This document shows, in pieces, positions 1 to 8,215 of a stretch of DNA of 64,000 bases. A model generated the notes under the pieces. It had not been told where the DNA came from. It made no database searches and worked only from the letters and a program-made list of their open reading frames with translations. The position numbers and the translations under genes are program-made. Positions within the stretch are counted from its first letter, which is position 1. Every line of letters starts with the position of its first letter. Source of the DNA: Streptomyces parvulus (GTDB lineage: Bacteria; Actinomycetota; Actinomycetes; Streptomycetales; Streptomycetaceae); the NCBI RefSeq assembly GCF_014648855.1, contig NZ_BMRX01000010.1, forward strand, positions 62,001 to 126,000, read 5' to 3'.

Positions 1-23
1 AGCTGATCAAGGCGATCGACTGA
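1..23 (+). CDS. 3' end of an unidentified CDS
   Basis: The first bases read in frame as Leu-Ile-Lys-Ala-Ile-Asp followed by TGA at 21-23. A hairpin follows directly, which fits the end of a gene entering from the left. Six residues are too few to identify the protein. Confidence 0.5.
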
Positions 24-44
24 ACCACCCGGCGCACGGGGGCG

Positions 45-74
45 GGGGCGGAGGCCGGCTCGGGCCTCCGCCCC
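45..74. terminator. Bidirectional hairpin terminator
   Basis: A perfect 12-bp inverted repeat (GGGGCGGAGGCC and its complement) encloses a 6-nt loop. It lies between the stop of the gene entering from the left and the stop of the convergent TetR gene, so it probably ends both transcripts. There is no T-run, which is usual in Streptomyces. Confidence 0.7.
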
Positions 75-77
75 TCG

Positions 78-737
78 TCACGCGTCGCGGCGGGCGGGCG
101 CCGGGGCCGGGTAGGCGGGGTCCAGTTCCTCGATGGCGCGCAGGGTGCCGCCGAGCGACTTGACCAGCAGCTCGCGCATGGTGTCCCGGGGCAGTCCGGG
201 CCGGCCGATCCAGTCCAGGGTGGCGCCCTCGACGCTGCACACCCAGGCGAGCAGGCCCATGCGGGCCAGCGGCCCGATGTCGGAGCGGCCGTACGCGCCC
301 TCCGCGATGGTCGCGACGATGGCCTCGCGCACGCCGTCCCGGATGGCGTGCACCTCCGCGTCGAAGCCGACCCCGCCGCTGACGATGGTGCGGTAGGCGG
401 CCTGATTGTGCTCGGCGTAGCGGAGGTAACCGTCCATGGTGCGCTGCACGCGGCCCACCTGCGGCAGTTCGGTGCCCCGCGCCGCGGTGTCGACCAGGTC
501 GGCGACGGAGTCCTGGATGATCGCCAGGTAGTAGCCCCGCTTGGACTGGAAGTAGTAGTAGATCAGCCCCTTGGCGACATGCGCCTGGCGGGCGATGTCG
601 TCCATCGAGAGCGCGTCGTAGGAGGTGTCCGCGAACAACCTCCGCCCGATGGCGATGAGTTCGGCGCGGCGGGCCAGCGAGCGCTCGGTGCCGCGGGCCC
701 GGGGACGGGCTGCGGCACGCTGTTGACTGATATTCAA
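78..737 (-). CDS. TetR/AcrR family transcriptional regulator
   Basis: A 219-residue one-component repressor-type protein. An N-terminal TetR helix-turn-helix spans about residues 24-70, including LSMDDIARQAHVAKGLIYYYF, the usual turn into the recognition helix ending in YYYF. The rest is the variable ligand-binding and dimerisation domain, so the ligand cannot be predicted. The chosen start is TTG at 737; upstream on the coding strand lie AGGAAACC and CAGGG. The bases over the start contain a loose TTGA-N7-TCAA symmetry that could be an autoregulatory operator. It converges on the gene at the left edge and lies upstream of the microprotein at 820-966 in the same orientation. The target is unknown. 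Confidence 0.85.
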   Translation of the reverse strand: MNISQQRAAARPRARGTERSLARRAELIAIGRRLFADTSYDALSMDDIARQAHVAKGLIYYYFQSKRGYYLAIIQDSVADLVDTAARGTELPQVGRVQRTMDGYLRYAEHNQAAYRTIVSGGVGFDAEVHAIRDGVREAIVATIAEGAYGRSDIGPLARMGLLAWVCSVEGATLDWIGRPGLPRDTMRELLVKSLGGTLRAIEELDPAYPAPAPARRDA

Positions 738-819
738 TTTCGACCCTGGTTTCCTACGGGCGGCGGGACATCCGCAGTATGGCAGGTCGGTTCGTGGGGC
801 AGGTCACACGCCGGTCACG

Positions 820-966
820 TCACAGCAGCCCCAACTGGACCACCAGCATCGCGATCACCACGACGAGGGTCCAGCCCATGACGTGCTCGAGGATCTTCGG
901 ACCGTCGTCCTGGGGACCGCCGGTACGGGCACGGGCGGCGGTGGCGGTGGCGGTGTGTGAGGTCAT
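820..966 (-). CDS. SCO1431-family small membrane protein
   Basis: A 48-residue protein read directly from the minus strand, from ATG at 966 to TGA at 820. It begins MTSHTATATAARA and has a polar Gly/Pro/Asp stretch. From about residue 26 it becomes one hydrophobic segment, HVMGWTLVVVIAMLVV, which ends QLGLL. It fits the small Streptomyces membrane protein family that I remember as SCO1431 family; that name is recalled, not searched. It probably sits in the membrane with a single helix and a short cytoplasmic tail. No function is known to me. It lies between the TetR gene and the exported peptidase, all on the minus strand, but with gaps of about 80 and 165 bp, so an operon is not certain. Confidence 0.75.
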   Translation of the reverse strand: MTSHTATATAARARTGGPQDDGPKILEHVMGWTLVVVIAMLVVQLGLL

Positions 967-1088
967 GGCTTCTCGCTGATCTCGGGCCTTCGGTGGACTC
1001 CCCGGCTCCCCGGCTCGCTCCCCGCCCCGGCAGCCCTGTCCACCTTGCCACCGGTGGCGGCTTTCGCGGCCGAGAGCTTGGTCACAGC

Positions 1089-1122
1089 GAGGGGCCCCGG
1101 CGGATCACCGCCGGGGCCCCTC
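1089..1122 (-). terminator. Terminator of the C39-like peptidase gene
   Basis: A perfect 15-bp inverted repeat (arms 1089-1103 and 1108-1122, GAGGGGCCCCGGCGG) with a 4-nt loop lies nine bases past the stop codon of the minus-strand peptidase gene at 1131. Confidence 0.8.
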
Positions 1123-1130
1123 GCCGGGCG

Positions 1131-2522
1131 TCAGCGCACGCCCACCGCCGCGAGCGCCTGGCGCTGCCGGGCGCTCGGGTGGGCCGGGAAGTACAGGTAG
1201 CAGACGCCGCCGGTGCCGGAGACGACCTTGCCGTCGGCGTTGTACCGCTTGGTCCGCAGCCAGATGTTCTCCCACTCGCGCCGCTTGTAGACGCGCCGCA
1301 CCGCCTCGTTGTCGTCGGAGGCGGGGTCGTTGGCGATCACGTCCCCGTCGGCGGTGAAGCCGATCACGGTCATCAGGTGGCCCGAGGTGCCGTACCCCGC
1401 CCCGGTCAGCTCCTTCTCCAGGAACGACTGGGACGTTATGGCCGGGATGCCGGCCGCGATCAGCCGCTCCAGGTCGGCGAGGGAGCCGAGGCGGGTGACC
1501 ACGCCCTGCAGGCCCTTGAAGGTGGCCGCGTAGGCGGCGTTGAAGGGCCAGTTGCCGCAGCCGGAGTACTGGTTGTCGTAGGTGTACCGGGCGGCGTGGC
1601 AGACCTGCGGGTCGGCGTAGGAGGGGTCGACCCAGGAGAGCTGGTCCTCGGTGAGCCGGCCGCCCCAGTACTCGATGATCATCTGCGAGGAGGTGGGGCT
1701 GCACCAGGCCTCGCCCCCGTTGTCGTACTCGGGGTACTGCCCCTTGTGGATCTCCTGCGAGTAGCGCGGGACGCGCAGTTCCCGGGCGAGGCCCGGGGTG
1801 GAGGCCGGGACGGTGAATCGGTCGGGGATGTCGGAGCCCATCGCGCCGAGCCGCCAGACGGTGGGCGCGCTCCGGGTGCCGGGGCGCCGGTACAGGGTGA
1901 GCCGGAGCCGGTAGGAGGCGAGCCGCAGGCCCGAGGCGGCGTCGTCGACTGCGAGGGTGTCCGTCCAGACGCTGCTCCTGCCGTCCCCCTGGTCGTCGAC
2001 CGAGGTCCGGCGGATGTCCTGGTCGCCGTCGCCCGCCGTCCAGCGGCCCAGCACGTACCAGGGGGTGTCGGTGCCGTCGGAGTAGGTGCCCCGCAGCTCG
2101 ACCTGGATCCAGGTGCCGGCCGGGGTGTGCGCGTTCCAGGACGCGATGGCCTCCGTCGAGGGCACGGCGAGGCGGTGGACCGGGGAGGTCCAGGTGGCGT
2201 ACTCCCAGGCGGCGGTGGTGCCGGTGTGCGGGTCGGTGTAGTCGGCGGTGCCGGCCGGGGTGCCGATCGTGACGCCGGGCCGGGAACCGGCGACGACCCG
2301 GGCGCCCCGGGCGGTGCCGCGCCGCCAGTCGTCGTGCGTGGTCCAGGCGCGGTAGTCGACCCGGCGGGCGGGGGCGCGGCCGCCGTCGCCGGCATCGCCT
2401 CCCGCGTCCGGGCCGGGCGCGGCGGCCTCGGCCGCGGCGGGGAGGGCGCCGCCTGCCACGGCGGCCGCGGCGACCGCCGCGGCCAGGACGGCTCGGCGGG
2501 ACGGCTGTTCGGCTCTGCTCAT
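1131..2522 (-). CDS. Secreted C39-family-like cysteine peptidase
   Basis: 463 residues. The N-terminus MSRAEQPSRRAVLAAAV is a twin-arginine signal, followed by an Ala-rich hydrophobic stretch to about residue 35, so it is probably exported folded. A beta-rich region of about 200 residues follows. The C-terminal half carries a papain-like (peptidase C39-like) catalytic set: Cys274 in EAWCSPTSS, His382 in GHLMTVIGF, and Asn398-Asp399 in IANDPAS. Likely an extracellular protein or peptide hydrolase; the substrate is unknown and no ABC exporter is fused or adjacent, which argues against a bacteriocin-leader peptidase. The ATG at 2522 is preferred over an in-frame start 43 codons upstream because the signal peptide begins there. 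Confidence 0.8.
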   Translation of the reverse strand: MSRAEQPSRRAVLAAAVAAAAVAGGALPAAAEAAAPGPDAGGDAGDGGRAPARRVDYRAWTTHDDWRRGTARGARVVAGSRPGVTIGTPAGTADYTDPHTGTTAAWEYATWTSPVHRLAVPSTEAIASWNAHTPAGTWIQVELRGTYSDGTDTPWYVLGRWTAGDGDQDIRRTSVDDQGDGRSSVWTDTLAVDDAASGLRLASYRLRLTLYRRPGTRSAPTVWRLGAMGSDIPDRFTVPASTPGLARELRVPRYSQEIHKGQYPEYDNGGEAWCSPTSSQMIIEYWGGRLTEDQLSWVDPSYADPQVCHAARYTYDNQYSGCGNWPFNAAYAATFKGLQGVVTRLGSLADLERLIAAGIPAITSQSFLEKELTGAGYGTSGHLMTVIGFTADGDVIANDPASDDNEAVRRVYKRREWENIWLRTKRYNADGKVVSGTGGVCYLYFPAHPSARQRQALAAVGVR

Positions 2523-2793
2523 GGGCGGAAGACCCCCAGGTGTCCGAGTCGGGCGGGTCCGTTGCACGGTCGTGCGCCAACTATGACCGCAGCCGCCCGC
2601 TCCTGCCAGCACTTCCGCGCACGCCACGCCATGAACATTGGTGTCGACCACTGGCGGGAACGTCGAGGTGGGGGCGGGTCGGGCGCGCGGTTAGAGTGCG
2701 GGACGAACCCTGCCCGCACCCTCGCACCGCACTGGATCCGCCATCCACGACCTCGCCGCCCGGCTCCGCCGGCTACCCCCCTCCTGCGGGCCC

Positions 2794-3363
2794 GTGCGCC
2801 TGATCGGCGTCGACGGCCACGCCGGGTCCGGGAAGTCCACGTTCGCCGGGCGGCTGGCGGCGGAGCTGGGCGGCGCCCCGGTCCTGCGCCTCGACGACGT
2901 CGCCAGCCACGACGAGCTGTTCGGCTGGACCGGGCGACTGCTCGACCAGGTGGTCGGGCCGCTGCGGCGGGGCGACACCGCGCACTACGCCCCCTACGAC
3001 TGGCGGTCCCGGCGCTTCGGGCCGCCGCGTCCCCTGCCGGCGGCTCCGGTGGTGCTGGTCGAGGGGGTCGGCGCGGGCCGCCGGGCGGTGCGCCCGCACC
3101 TGGCGCTGCTGTTCTGGATGGACCTGCCCGCCGAGGAGGCGTGGGCCCGCGGCCGGGCGCGCGACGGAGCGGAGCAGCGGGAGTTCTGGGACGGCTGGAT
3201 CCCGGCGGAGCGCCGCCATCTCGCGGACGACCCCTCGCGCCCCTTCGCGCATCTTCTGGTACGGCAGAGGGAGGCGGGGTACGAGGTGCTGCCGGGGCCG
3301 GCGGGGACGTCTTGCGAACCCCACTTTTTCACTCAGGGTGACGGACCGTCGGCAATGTGCTGA
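2794..3363 (+). CDS. P-loop nucleoside kinase-like protein
   Basis: About 189 residues, with a Walker A loop GVDGHAGSGKST in the first 18 residues. An Asp-rich LRLDDVASHDELF segment and VVLVEGVGAGRR follow, in the order seen in uridine kinase-like and panthothenate kinase-like P-loop folds. A phosphotransferase role on a small molecule is inferred; the substrate is unknown. The start is unsettled. GTG at 2794 leaves no residues before the first beta strand. The frame stays open back to 2695 and reads IHDLAARLRRLPPSCGPV, which looks like real protein, but it offers only a CTG at 2710 as an initiator. A TAGAGT hexamer at 2692-2697 could be the -10 of its promoter. Confidence 0.75.
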   Translation: MRLIGVDGHAGSGKSTFAGRLAAELGGAPVLRLDDVASHDELFGWTGRLLDQVVGPLRRGDTAHYAPYDWRSRRFGPPRPLPAAPVVLVEGVGAGRRAVRPHLALLFWMDLPAEEAWARGRARDGAEQREFWDGWIPAERRHLADDPSRPFAHLLVRQREAGYEVLPGPAGTSCEPHFFTQGDGPSAMC

Positions 3364-3412
3364 ACTCGTGAAGATCACTTCCCGGCAACGCGCGCGTGCG
3401 CCCCAACTCCGC

Positions 3413-3442
3413 TTGACCCAGGGGCCGTACAGGTCTTACGTT
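3413..3442 (+). promoter_or_regulatory. Candidate sigma-HrdB promoter for a short RNA
   Basis: TTGACC at 3413-3418 and TACGTT at 3437-3442 are spaced by 18 bp, close to the Streptomyces vegetative consensus. No start codon with a ribosome site follows before the hairpin at 3478-3515. Confidence 0.5.
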
Positions 3443-3448
3443 CTGAAC

Positions 3449-3518
3449 GCGCGGTAGTTCTAAGCCGCCGACAGACGCGAAGCCCCCGGTTGTTCCCCCG
3501 TGATCGGGGGCTTCGTTC
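3449..3518 (+). ncRNA. Candidate ~70-nt small RNA with intrinsic terminator
   Basis: The span lies between the promoter above and the downstream AAA gene. It contains a small GCGG/CCGC stem around 3452-3469. A stronger hairpin follows, with arms CGAAGCCCCCG (3478-3488) and CGGGGGCTTCG (3505-3515). The loop holds a second C5 run, and CGTTCTG follows. No convincing ORF is present. A free-standing sRNA is the simplest reading. It could instead be the terminator of the kinase gene with a coincidental promoter upstream. The two C5 runs recall C-rich regulatory sRNAs of actinobacteria, but I cannot assign a family. Confidence 0.45.
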
Positions 3519-3793
3519 TGCCCTGAGCCCGCTTTCCGGGTGCTCCGCGGCGCCATACGCTCACCCTCGGTCACCGTCCGGCCGACCGTTCCGGCCACCG
3601 CCGGCTCGCGTGACGACCGCTCCCCGCACCCTTCGGAGGACCCCCGCCCGCGGGTACGATGCCCTCGGTGCGACCTACGGGCGTTTGCCGCGCGCACCTG
3701 CAACTCCGGTCCTCGGTGCAGCCGTTGACCGAGGCGGCCGGCGGGCGACGGCCCGGCGGCATACCGACGGGGGCACGGTACGTGGGGGACGGG
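3519..3793 (+). other. Leader region of the AAA ATPase gene
   Basis: The 275-bp stretch up to the ATG at 3794 shows only a possible -10 hexamer TACGAT at 3655-3660 without a good -35. An open frame runs from 3659, but its residues are low-complexity Arg/Pro/Gly-rich, so I treat it as untranslated leader. Confidence 0.4.
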
Positions 3794-5650
3794 ATGGACT
3801 TCGGCGCGCGGGGCCCGCAGGCCCCGGCCGACCTCGCCTGGCTGCGCGGCGTGGACGCCTACACCATGGGGGCCTACCCGCAGGCGGAGGAGGAGTTCCG
3901 GACCGCCGTACGCATCGACCCCGCCATGGCCGACGGCTGGCTGGGGCTGCACGCCCTGCGCGTCGACACCACCAACGCCCTGCTGCGGATGTTCCGCAAC
4001 CGGGACCGCTTCGGCGAGCAGCGCGCCCGGCACCGACGGACGCTCAACTCCTGGTACTGGCTGGGCTGGTGGGTGCAGCCGGTGCTGGAGAATCCGCGCG
4101 ACCTGCTGCTCGCCCACGCCTCCCACTGGCTGGACGGCCGCCACGTCCCGGAGCTGGACCGTGCCCTGGCGGGGCTGCCGCCGGTCGACACCGACCCGCA
4201 GGTCCGCTTCCTGCACGCCTGCCGCGCCTACCTCGTCAAGGACTGGGAACAGCTGGTCCGGCACACCGACCCCCTGCTCGGCGATCACCTGCTGGGCATC
4301 GAGGCCGGTCTGTTCAGCGGGATGGCCCGGGTGCGGCTGGAGATGTTCGGCCAGGCGGAGCCGCTGCTGTCGGCCGCCCTGATGCGGTGCCGCAGCGAGC
4401 AGCCGCAGCGCAAGGAGCTGCGGTACTGGCTGGCGCGGGCCCACGAGGGCACGGGCCGCAGCGCCGCGGCGCTCCCCCTGTACCGGGCGGTGCACCGTGT
4501 GGACCCGGCGTTCATGGACACCTCGGCCCGGCTGGCGGCGATCGACGAGAGCGACGGCTACGACGACGACACCGACCTCGCGGGCCTCACCGGGACGGGT
4601 CTCGGCGTGGAGGGGCTGGACGGCCTCGACCCGCTCTTCGGCACCGAGGAGCGCGACCTCAAGGTCTCCGCGCCCGGGTCCCCGCCCACCGCGCCGCTGA
4701 CCACGCTGAGCGGGCCGCCGGTGCGCGCGAAGGCCGACGGCGCGGACCCGGCGCTGCCCACCGGGCCGACCGACCCCGCGCTGCTGGAGGAGGCGCTCGC
4801 CGAACTGGAGCGCATGGTGGGGCTCGAACCGGTGAAGCGTCAGGTCAAGGCGCTGTCCGCGCAGCTCAACATGGCGCGGCTGCGGGCCGGGCAGGGCCTG
4901 CCGGTCCAGCCGCCCAAGCGGCACTTCGTCTTCTCCGGGCCCTCCGGCACCGGCAAGACCACCGTGGCCCGCATCCTGGGCCGCGTCTTCTACGCCCTCG
5001 GCCTGCTCGGCGGCGACCACCTGGTGGAGGCGCAGCGGGCCGACCTGGTGGGCGAGTACCTCGGCCAGACCGCGGTGAAGGCGAACGAGCTGATCGACTC
5101 GGCCCTCGGCGGCGTCCTCTTCGTCGACGAGGCCTACTCGCTCTCCAACTCCGGCTACGGCAAGGGCGACGCGTACGGCGACGAGGCGCTCCAGGTGCTG
5201 CTCAAGCGGGCCGAGGACAATCGCGACCACCTGGTGGTGATCCTGGCCGGCTACCCGGAGGGCATGGACCGGCTGCTCGCCGCCAACCCGGGCCTGTCCT
5301 CCCGCTTCACCTCCCGGGTCGACTTCCCCTCGTACCGCCCGCTGGAGCTGACCTCGATCGGCGAGGTGCTCGCGGGCGAGAACGGCGACGTGTGGGACGA
5401 GGAGGCCCTGGACGAGCTGCGGTCGATCGCCGGGCACGTGGTCGACCAGGGGTGGATCGACGAGCTGGGCAACGGACGGTTCCTGCGGACGCTGTACGAG
5501 AAGAGCTGCGCCTACCGGGACCTGCGGCTGTCGGTGTACCCCGGGGCGCTGACCCGGGACGACCTGGCTACGTTGCGGTTGCCGGACTTGATGCAGGCGT
5601 ACGGGGAGGTGCTGTCGGGGCGGGGGCCGCAGGATCCGCCGGCCGGGTGA
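3794..5650 (+). CDS. CbxX/CfqX-type AAA+ ATPase with TPR-like N-terminus
   Basis: 618 residues. The first ~250 are helical and TPR-like (an early repeat reads AYPQAEEEFRTAVRIDPAMAD), followed by an acidic linker. The AAA+ domain has Walker A GPSGTGKTT at about residues 382-390, Walker B GVLFVDEAYSL at about 439-449, and a sensor/arginine-finger segment around GLSSRFTSRVDF. The family includes Rubisco activase CbxX, SpoVK and the EccA ATPases of type VII secretion. No type VII genes are nearby, so the client is unknown; a protein-remodelling role is inferred. ATG 3794 is chosen for the GGGGGACGG ribosome site just upstream. Its last 83 bp overlap the convergent gene at 5568-6683. Confidence 0.85.
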   Translation: MDFGARGPQAPADLAWLRGVDAYTMGAYPQAEEEFRTAVRIDPAMADGWLGLHALRVDTTNALLRMFRNRDRFGEQRARHRRTLNSWYWLGWWVQPVLENPRDLLLAHASHWLDGRHVPELDRALAGLPPVDTDPQVRFLHACRAYLVKDWEQLVRHTDPLLGDHLLGIEAGLFSGMARVRLEMFGQAEPLLSAALMRCRSEQPQRKELRYWLARAHEGTGRSAAALPLYRAVHRVDPAFMDTSARLAAIDESDGYDDDTDLAGLTGTGLGVEGLDGLDPLFGTEERDLKVSAPGSPPTAPLTTLSGPPVRAKADGADPALPTGPTDPALLEEALAELERMVGLEPVKRQVKALSAQLNMARLRAGQGLPVQPPKRHFVFSGPSGTGKTTVARILGRVFYALGLLGGDHLVEAQRADLVGEYLGQTAVKANELIDSALGGVLFVDEAYSLSNSGYGKGDAYGDEALQVLLKRAEDNRDHLVVILAGYPEGMDRLLAANPGLSSRFTSRVDFPSYRPLELTSIGEVLAGENGDVWDEEALDELRSIAGHVVDQGWIDELGNGRFLRTLYEKSCAYRDLRLSVYPGALTRDDLATLRLPDLMQAYGEVLSGRGPQDPPAG

Positions 5651-6683
5651 GGGGCGGGGCCGCCATCCGGTGGGCCGGGTCCCTGACCTCCCCGACCAGC
5701 AGCTCCAGTACGTCCTCCAGCGCGACCAGGCCCAGCACCCGGCCGGACGCGTCCGTCACCTGGGCCAGGTGGGTGGCCGCGCGCCGCATCACCGTGAGGG
5801 CGTCGTCCAGGGGCAGTTCGGGGCGCAGCGTGGTCATCGGACGCCAGAGCTGCTGAGGGACGGCCCGTTCCGACTCCTCCAGGTCGAGGACGTCCTTGAC
5901 GTGCAGGTATCCCATGAAGGCGCCCTGTCCCGCGGCGACCGGGAAGCGGGAGTACCCGGTGCGGGCGGTCAGCGCGACGATCTCGGCCGGGGTGGCCGAG
6001 GGGCTGACCGTGACCAGCGACTCGCGCCGCAGCAGGACGTCGGTGACCGGGCGGGAGCCCAGCTCCAGCGCGTCCTCCAGGCCGGCCTGCTCCTCCGGGT
6101 CGAGGAGCCCGGCCTGACCGGCGTCCTCCACCAGGCGGTTGAGCTGCTCGCTGGTGAAGACGGCCTCGACCTCGTCCTTGGGCTCCACCCGGAACAGCCG
6201 CAGGACGCCCCGCGCGCAGGCGCCGAGCGCCGCGGTGACCGGCCCGCACAGGCGGGCGAAGGCGACCAGGCCCGGGCTGAGCCACAGCGCGGCCTTCTCC
6301 GGGGCGGCCATCGCGAGGTTCTTCGGGACCATCTCGCCGATGACCAGGTGGCAGAAGACCACGACGGCCAGCGCGATGACGTAGCCGAGCGGGTGGATCA
6401 TGCCGTGCGGCAGGTGGATCCACTCGAAGACGGGCTCCAGCAGGTGCGCGACCGTCGGTTCGGCGACGGCGCCGAGCGTCAGCGAGCAGACGGTGATGCC
6501 GAACTGGGCGGCGGCCATCATCCGGGGCAGCCGCTCCAGCCCGTACAGCACCTGGCGGGCGCGGGCGGTGCCGAGCGGTTCGATCTGGCTGCGGCGGACC
6601 GAGACCAGGGCGAACTCGGCGCCGACGAAGAAGCCGTTGGCGAGCACGAGCAGCGCGGCGAAGAGGAGTTGCAGGACGCTCAT
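5568..6683 (-). CDS. CNNM/CBS-domain membrane protein, short form
   Basis: 371 residues. An N-terminal CNNM (DUF21) transmembrane domain covers about residues 1-190, opening MSVLQLLFAALLVLANGF and containing IGEMVPKNLAMA. A CBS-domain pair follows (PVTDVLLRRESLVTV; TLRPELPLDD; VLGLVALEDVLELLVGEV). It stops in a Pro/Ala tail and lacks the C-terminal CorC_HlyC domain present in its upstream partner. Members are linked to Mg2+/Co2+ transport or membrane integrity. The ATG overlaps the partner's TGA as ATGA, so the two are probably translated together and may form a heteromer. The last 83 bp are antisense to the 3' end of the AAA ATPase gene. Confidence 0.85.
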   Translation of the reverse strand: MSVLQLLFAALLVLANGFFVGAEFALVSVRRSQIEPLGTARARQVLYGLERLPRMMAAAQFGITVCSLTLGAVAEPTVAHLLEPVFEWIHLPHGMIHPLGYVIALAVVVFCHLVIGEMVPKNLAMAAPEKAALWLSPGLVAFARLCGPVTAALGACARGVLRLFRVEPKDEVEAVFTSEQLNRLVEDAGQAGLLDPEEQAGLEDALELGSRPVTDVLLRRESLVTVSPSATPAEIVALTARTGYSRFPVAAGQGAFMGYLHVKDVLDLEESERAVPQQLWRPMTTLRPELPLDDALTVMRRAATHLAQVTDASGRVLGLVALEDVLELLVGEVRDPAHRMAAPPLTRPADPAAPAPTAPPRTPASSPATAT

Positions 6684-8011
6684 CGGGCGGCCTCCGGTAC
6701 GGAGACGGGGGAGGTGCGCACCAGCCGTATCCGCTCGGCGCGGTAGTGGCCGACCTGGCGGACCGAGAGCCGCCAGCCGGGCAGCTCCGCCCGGTCGCCG
6801 ACGGCGGGGATGCGGCCGAGCAGGTCGGCGACGAGCCCGGCGACGGTCTCGTAGGGGCCCTCGGGAGCTTCGAGGCCGACGCGGCGCAGGGCGTCGACGC
6901 GGCAGCTGCCGTCGACGTCCCAGGCGGGGCGGCCGTCCTCGGGCGGGGCCGGGGCCAGTTCGGGCGCGTCCAGGCCGTCGTGCTCGTCGCGGACCTCGCC
7001 GACGATCTCCTCGACGATGTCCTCCAGGGTGACGACGCCCGCGGTGCCGCCGTACTCGTCGACGACGACGGCGATGGGCTGCTCGCTGCGCAGCCGGGCG
7101 AGGAGCGGCCGGACGGGCAGGGTCTCGGGCACGAGCAGCGCCGGGCGGGCGATCCGGCCGGTCAGCACGCGCAGCCGGTCGTGCGCGGGGACCGCGAGGG
7201 CGTCCTTGAGGTGGGCCATGCCGACGATCTCGTCGATCCGCTCCCGGTAGACGGGGAAGCGGGACAGGCCGGTGGCCCGGGTCAGGTTGACCACGTCCTG
7301 GGCGGTGGCCGAGGAGTGCAGGGCGCTGACCCTGACCCGCGGGGTCATGACGTGCTGGGCGGTCAGGTCGCCCAGCGAGAGGGTGCGCACGAACAGGTCG
7401 GCGGTGTCCTGCTCCAGCGCGCCCGCGCGGGCGGAGTGCCGGGCCAGGGAGACCAGTTCGCCGGGGGTGCGGGCGGAGGCCAGCTCCTCGGCGGGCTCGA
7501 TGCCGAGGGCGCGGACCAGGCGGTTGGCCACCGAGTTCAGCGCGGCGATCACCGGGTGGAAGAGCCGGGCGAAGGCGTGCTGGGGGCCGGCGACGAAGCG
7601 CGCGACCTGGAGGGGCCTGGAGACCGCCCAGTTCTTGGGCACCAGTTCGCCGATGACCATCTGCACCGCCGAGGCCAGCAGCATGCCGACGACGACCGAC
7701 ACGCCGGGGACGGCGCCGTCGGGGACGCCGATCGCGGTGAAGGGGCCGTCGAGCAGCCGGGCCAGCGCCGGTTCGGCGAGCATGCCGACGACGAGGGAGG
7801 TGAGGGTGATGCCGAGCTGGGTGCCGGAGAGCTGGAAGGACAGCTCCTTGAGGGATTCGACGACCCGGTGGGCCCGCCGGTCGCCGTCGGCGGCGGCCTG
7901 CTCGGCCTCCGGCCGTTCGACGGTGACCAGGCCGAACTCGGCGGCGACGAAGAAGCCGTTGGCGAGGATCAGCAGGAACGCGGCTGCCAGGAGCAGCAGG
8001 GGGGTGGTCAT
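6680..8011 (-). CDS. CorC/CNNM family membrane protein (hemolysin C type)
   Basis: 443 residues with the full family architecture. An N-terminal CNNM membrane domain occupies about residues 1-190 (LLILANGFFVAAEFGLV, VIGELVPKNWAVS). Two CBS domains follow (AQHVMTPRVRVSAL; AVVVDEYGGTAGVVTLEDI, about 190-330). The C-terminal CorC_HlyC domain contains WDVDGSCRVDALRRVGLE, about 345-440. The likely role is divalent-cation efflux or sensing at the cytoplasmic membrane. It is the first gene of a two-gene operon with the shorter paralog. A TTAATC/TAATCT-like stretch around 8171-8178 may be part of its promoter, but I see no clear -35. Confidence 0.88.
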   Translation of the reverse strand: MTTPLLLLAAAFLLILANGFFVAAEFGLVTVERPEAEQAAADGDRRAHRVVESLKELSFQLSGTQLGITLTSLVVGMLAEPALARLLDGPFTAIGVPDGAVPGVSVVVGMLLASAVQMVIGELVPKNWAVSRPLQVARFVAGPQHAFARLFHPVIAALNSVANRLVRALGIEPAEELASARTPGELVSLARHSARAGALEQDTADLFVRTLSLGDLTAQHVMTPRVRVSALHSSATAQDVVNLTRATGLSRFPVYRERIDEIVGMAHLKDALAVPAHDRLRVLTGRIARPALLVPETLPVRPLLARLRSEQPIAVVVDEYGGTAGVVTLEDIVEEIVGEVRDEHDGLDAPELAPAPPEDGRPAWDVDGSCRVDALRRVGLEAPEGPYETVAGLVADLLGRIPAVGDRAELPGWRLSVRQVGHYRAERIRLVRTSPVSVPEAAR

Positions 8012-8215
8012 GATGCCGCCGCCTGCGGAAGGTCACGACAGGGGGCGGCGCAGGTACTGAAGGACGGTCCGTCCATCGCCGGAGGGAGTCACTCCTCGGG
8101 TAGCAGGAACCCCCGCGCACCGGGTGGAGCGGCAGGGGCGAAGACGCGGCGGGTGCGTCGTCGTTCCCAGATTAATCAGGAAAAGGGCGCCCGCGGCAGG
8201 GTCGGCGGCGCGGTG

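Noticed and set aside
1105..2580. Arg-rich 491-codon frame antisense or out of frame to the C39-like peptidase
   Set aside because: Repetitive Arg/Gly/Pro composition typical of shifted frames in high-GC DNA; the overlapping frame has real motifs.
3449..3518. Assignment of the small RNA to the actinobacterial 6C RNA family
   Set aside because: C runs here are five, not six, the layout does not clearly show two C-loop hairpins, and 6C RNAs are, as I recall, linked to chromosome-partition or pilus genes.
6684..8120. Upstream part of an 850-codon minus-strand frame continuous with the short CNNM protein
   Set aside because: Its first 479 codons are an Arg/Pro-rich shadow of the CorC gene in another frame. 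The real protein starts at ATG 6683, coupled by ATGA.
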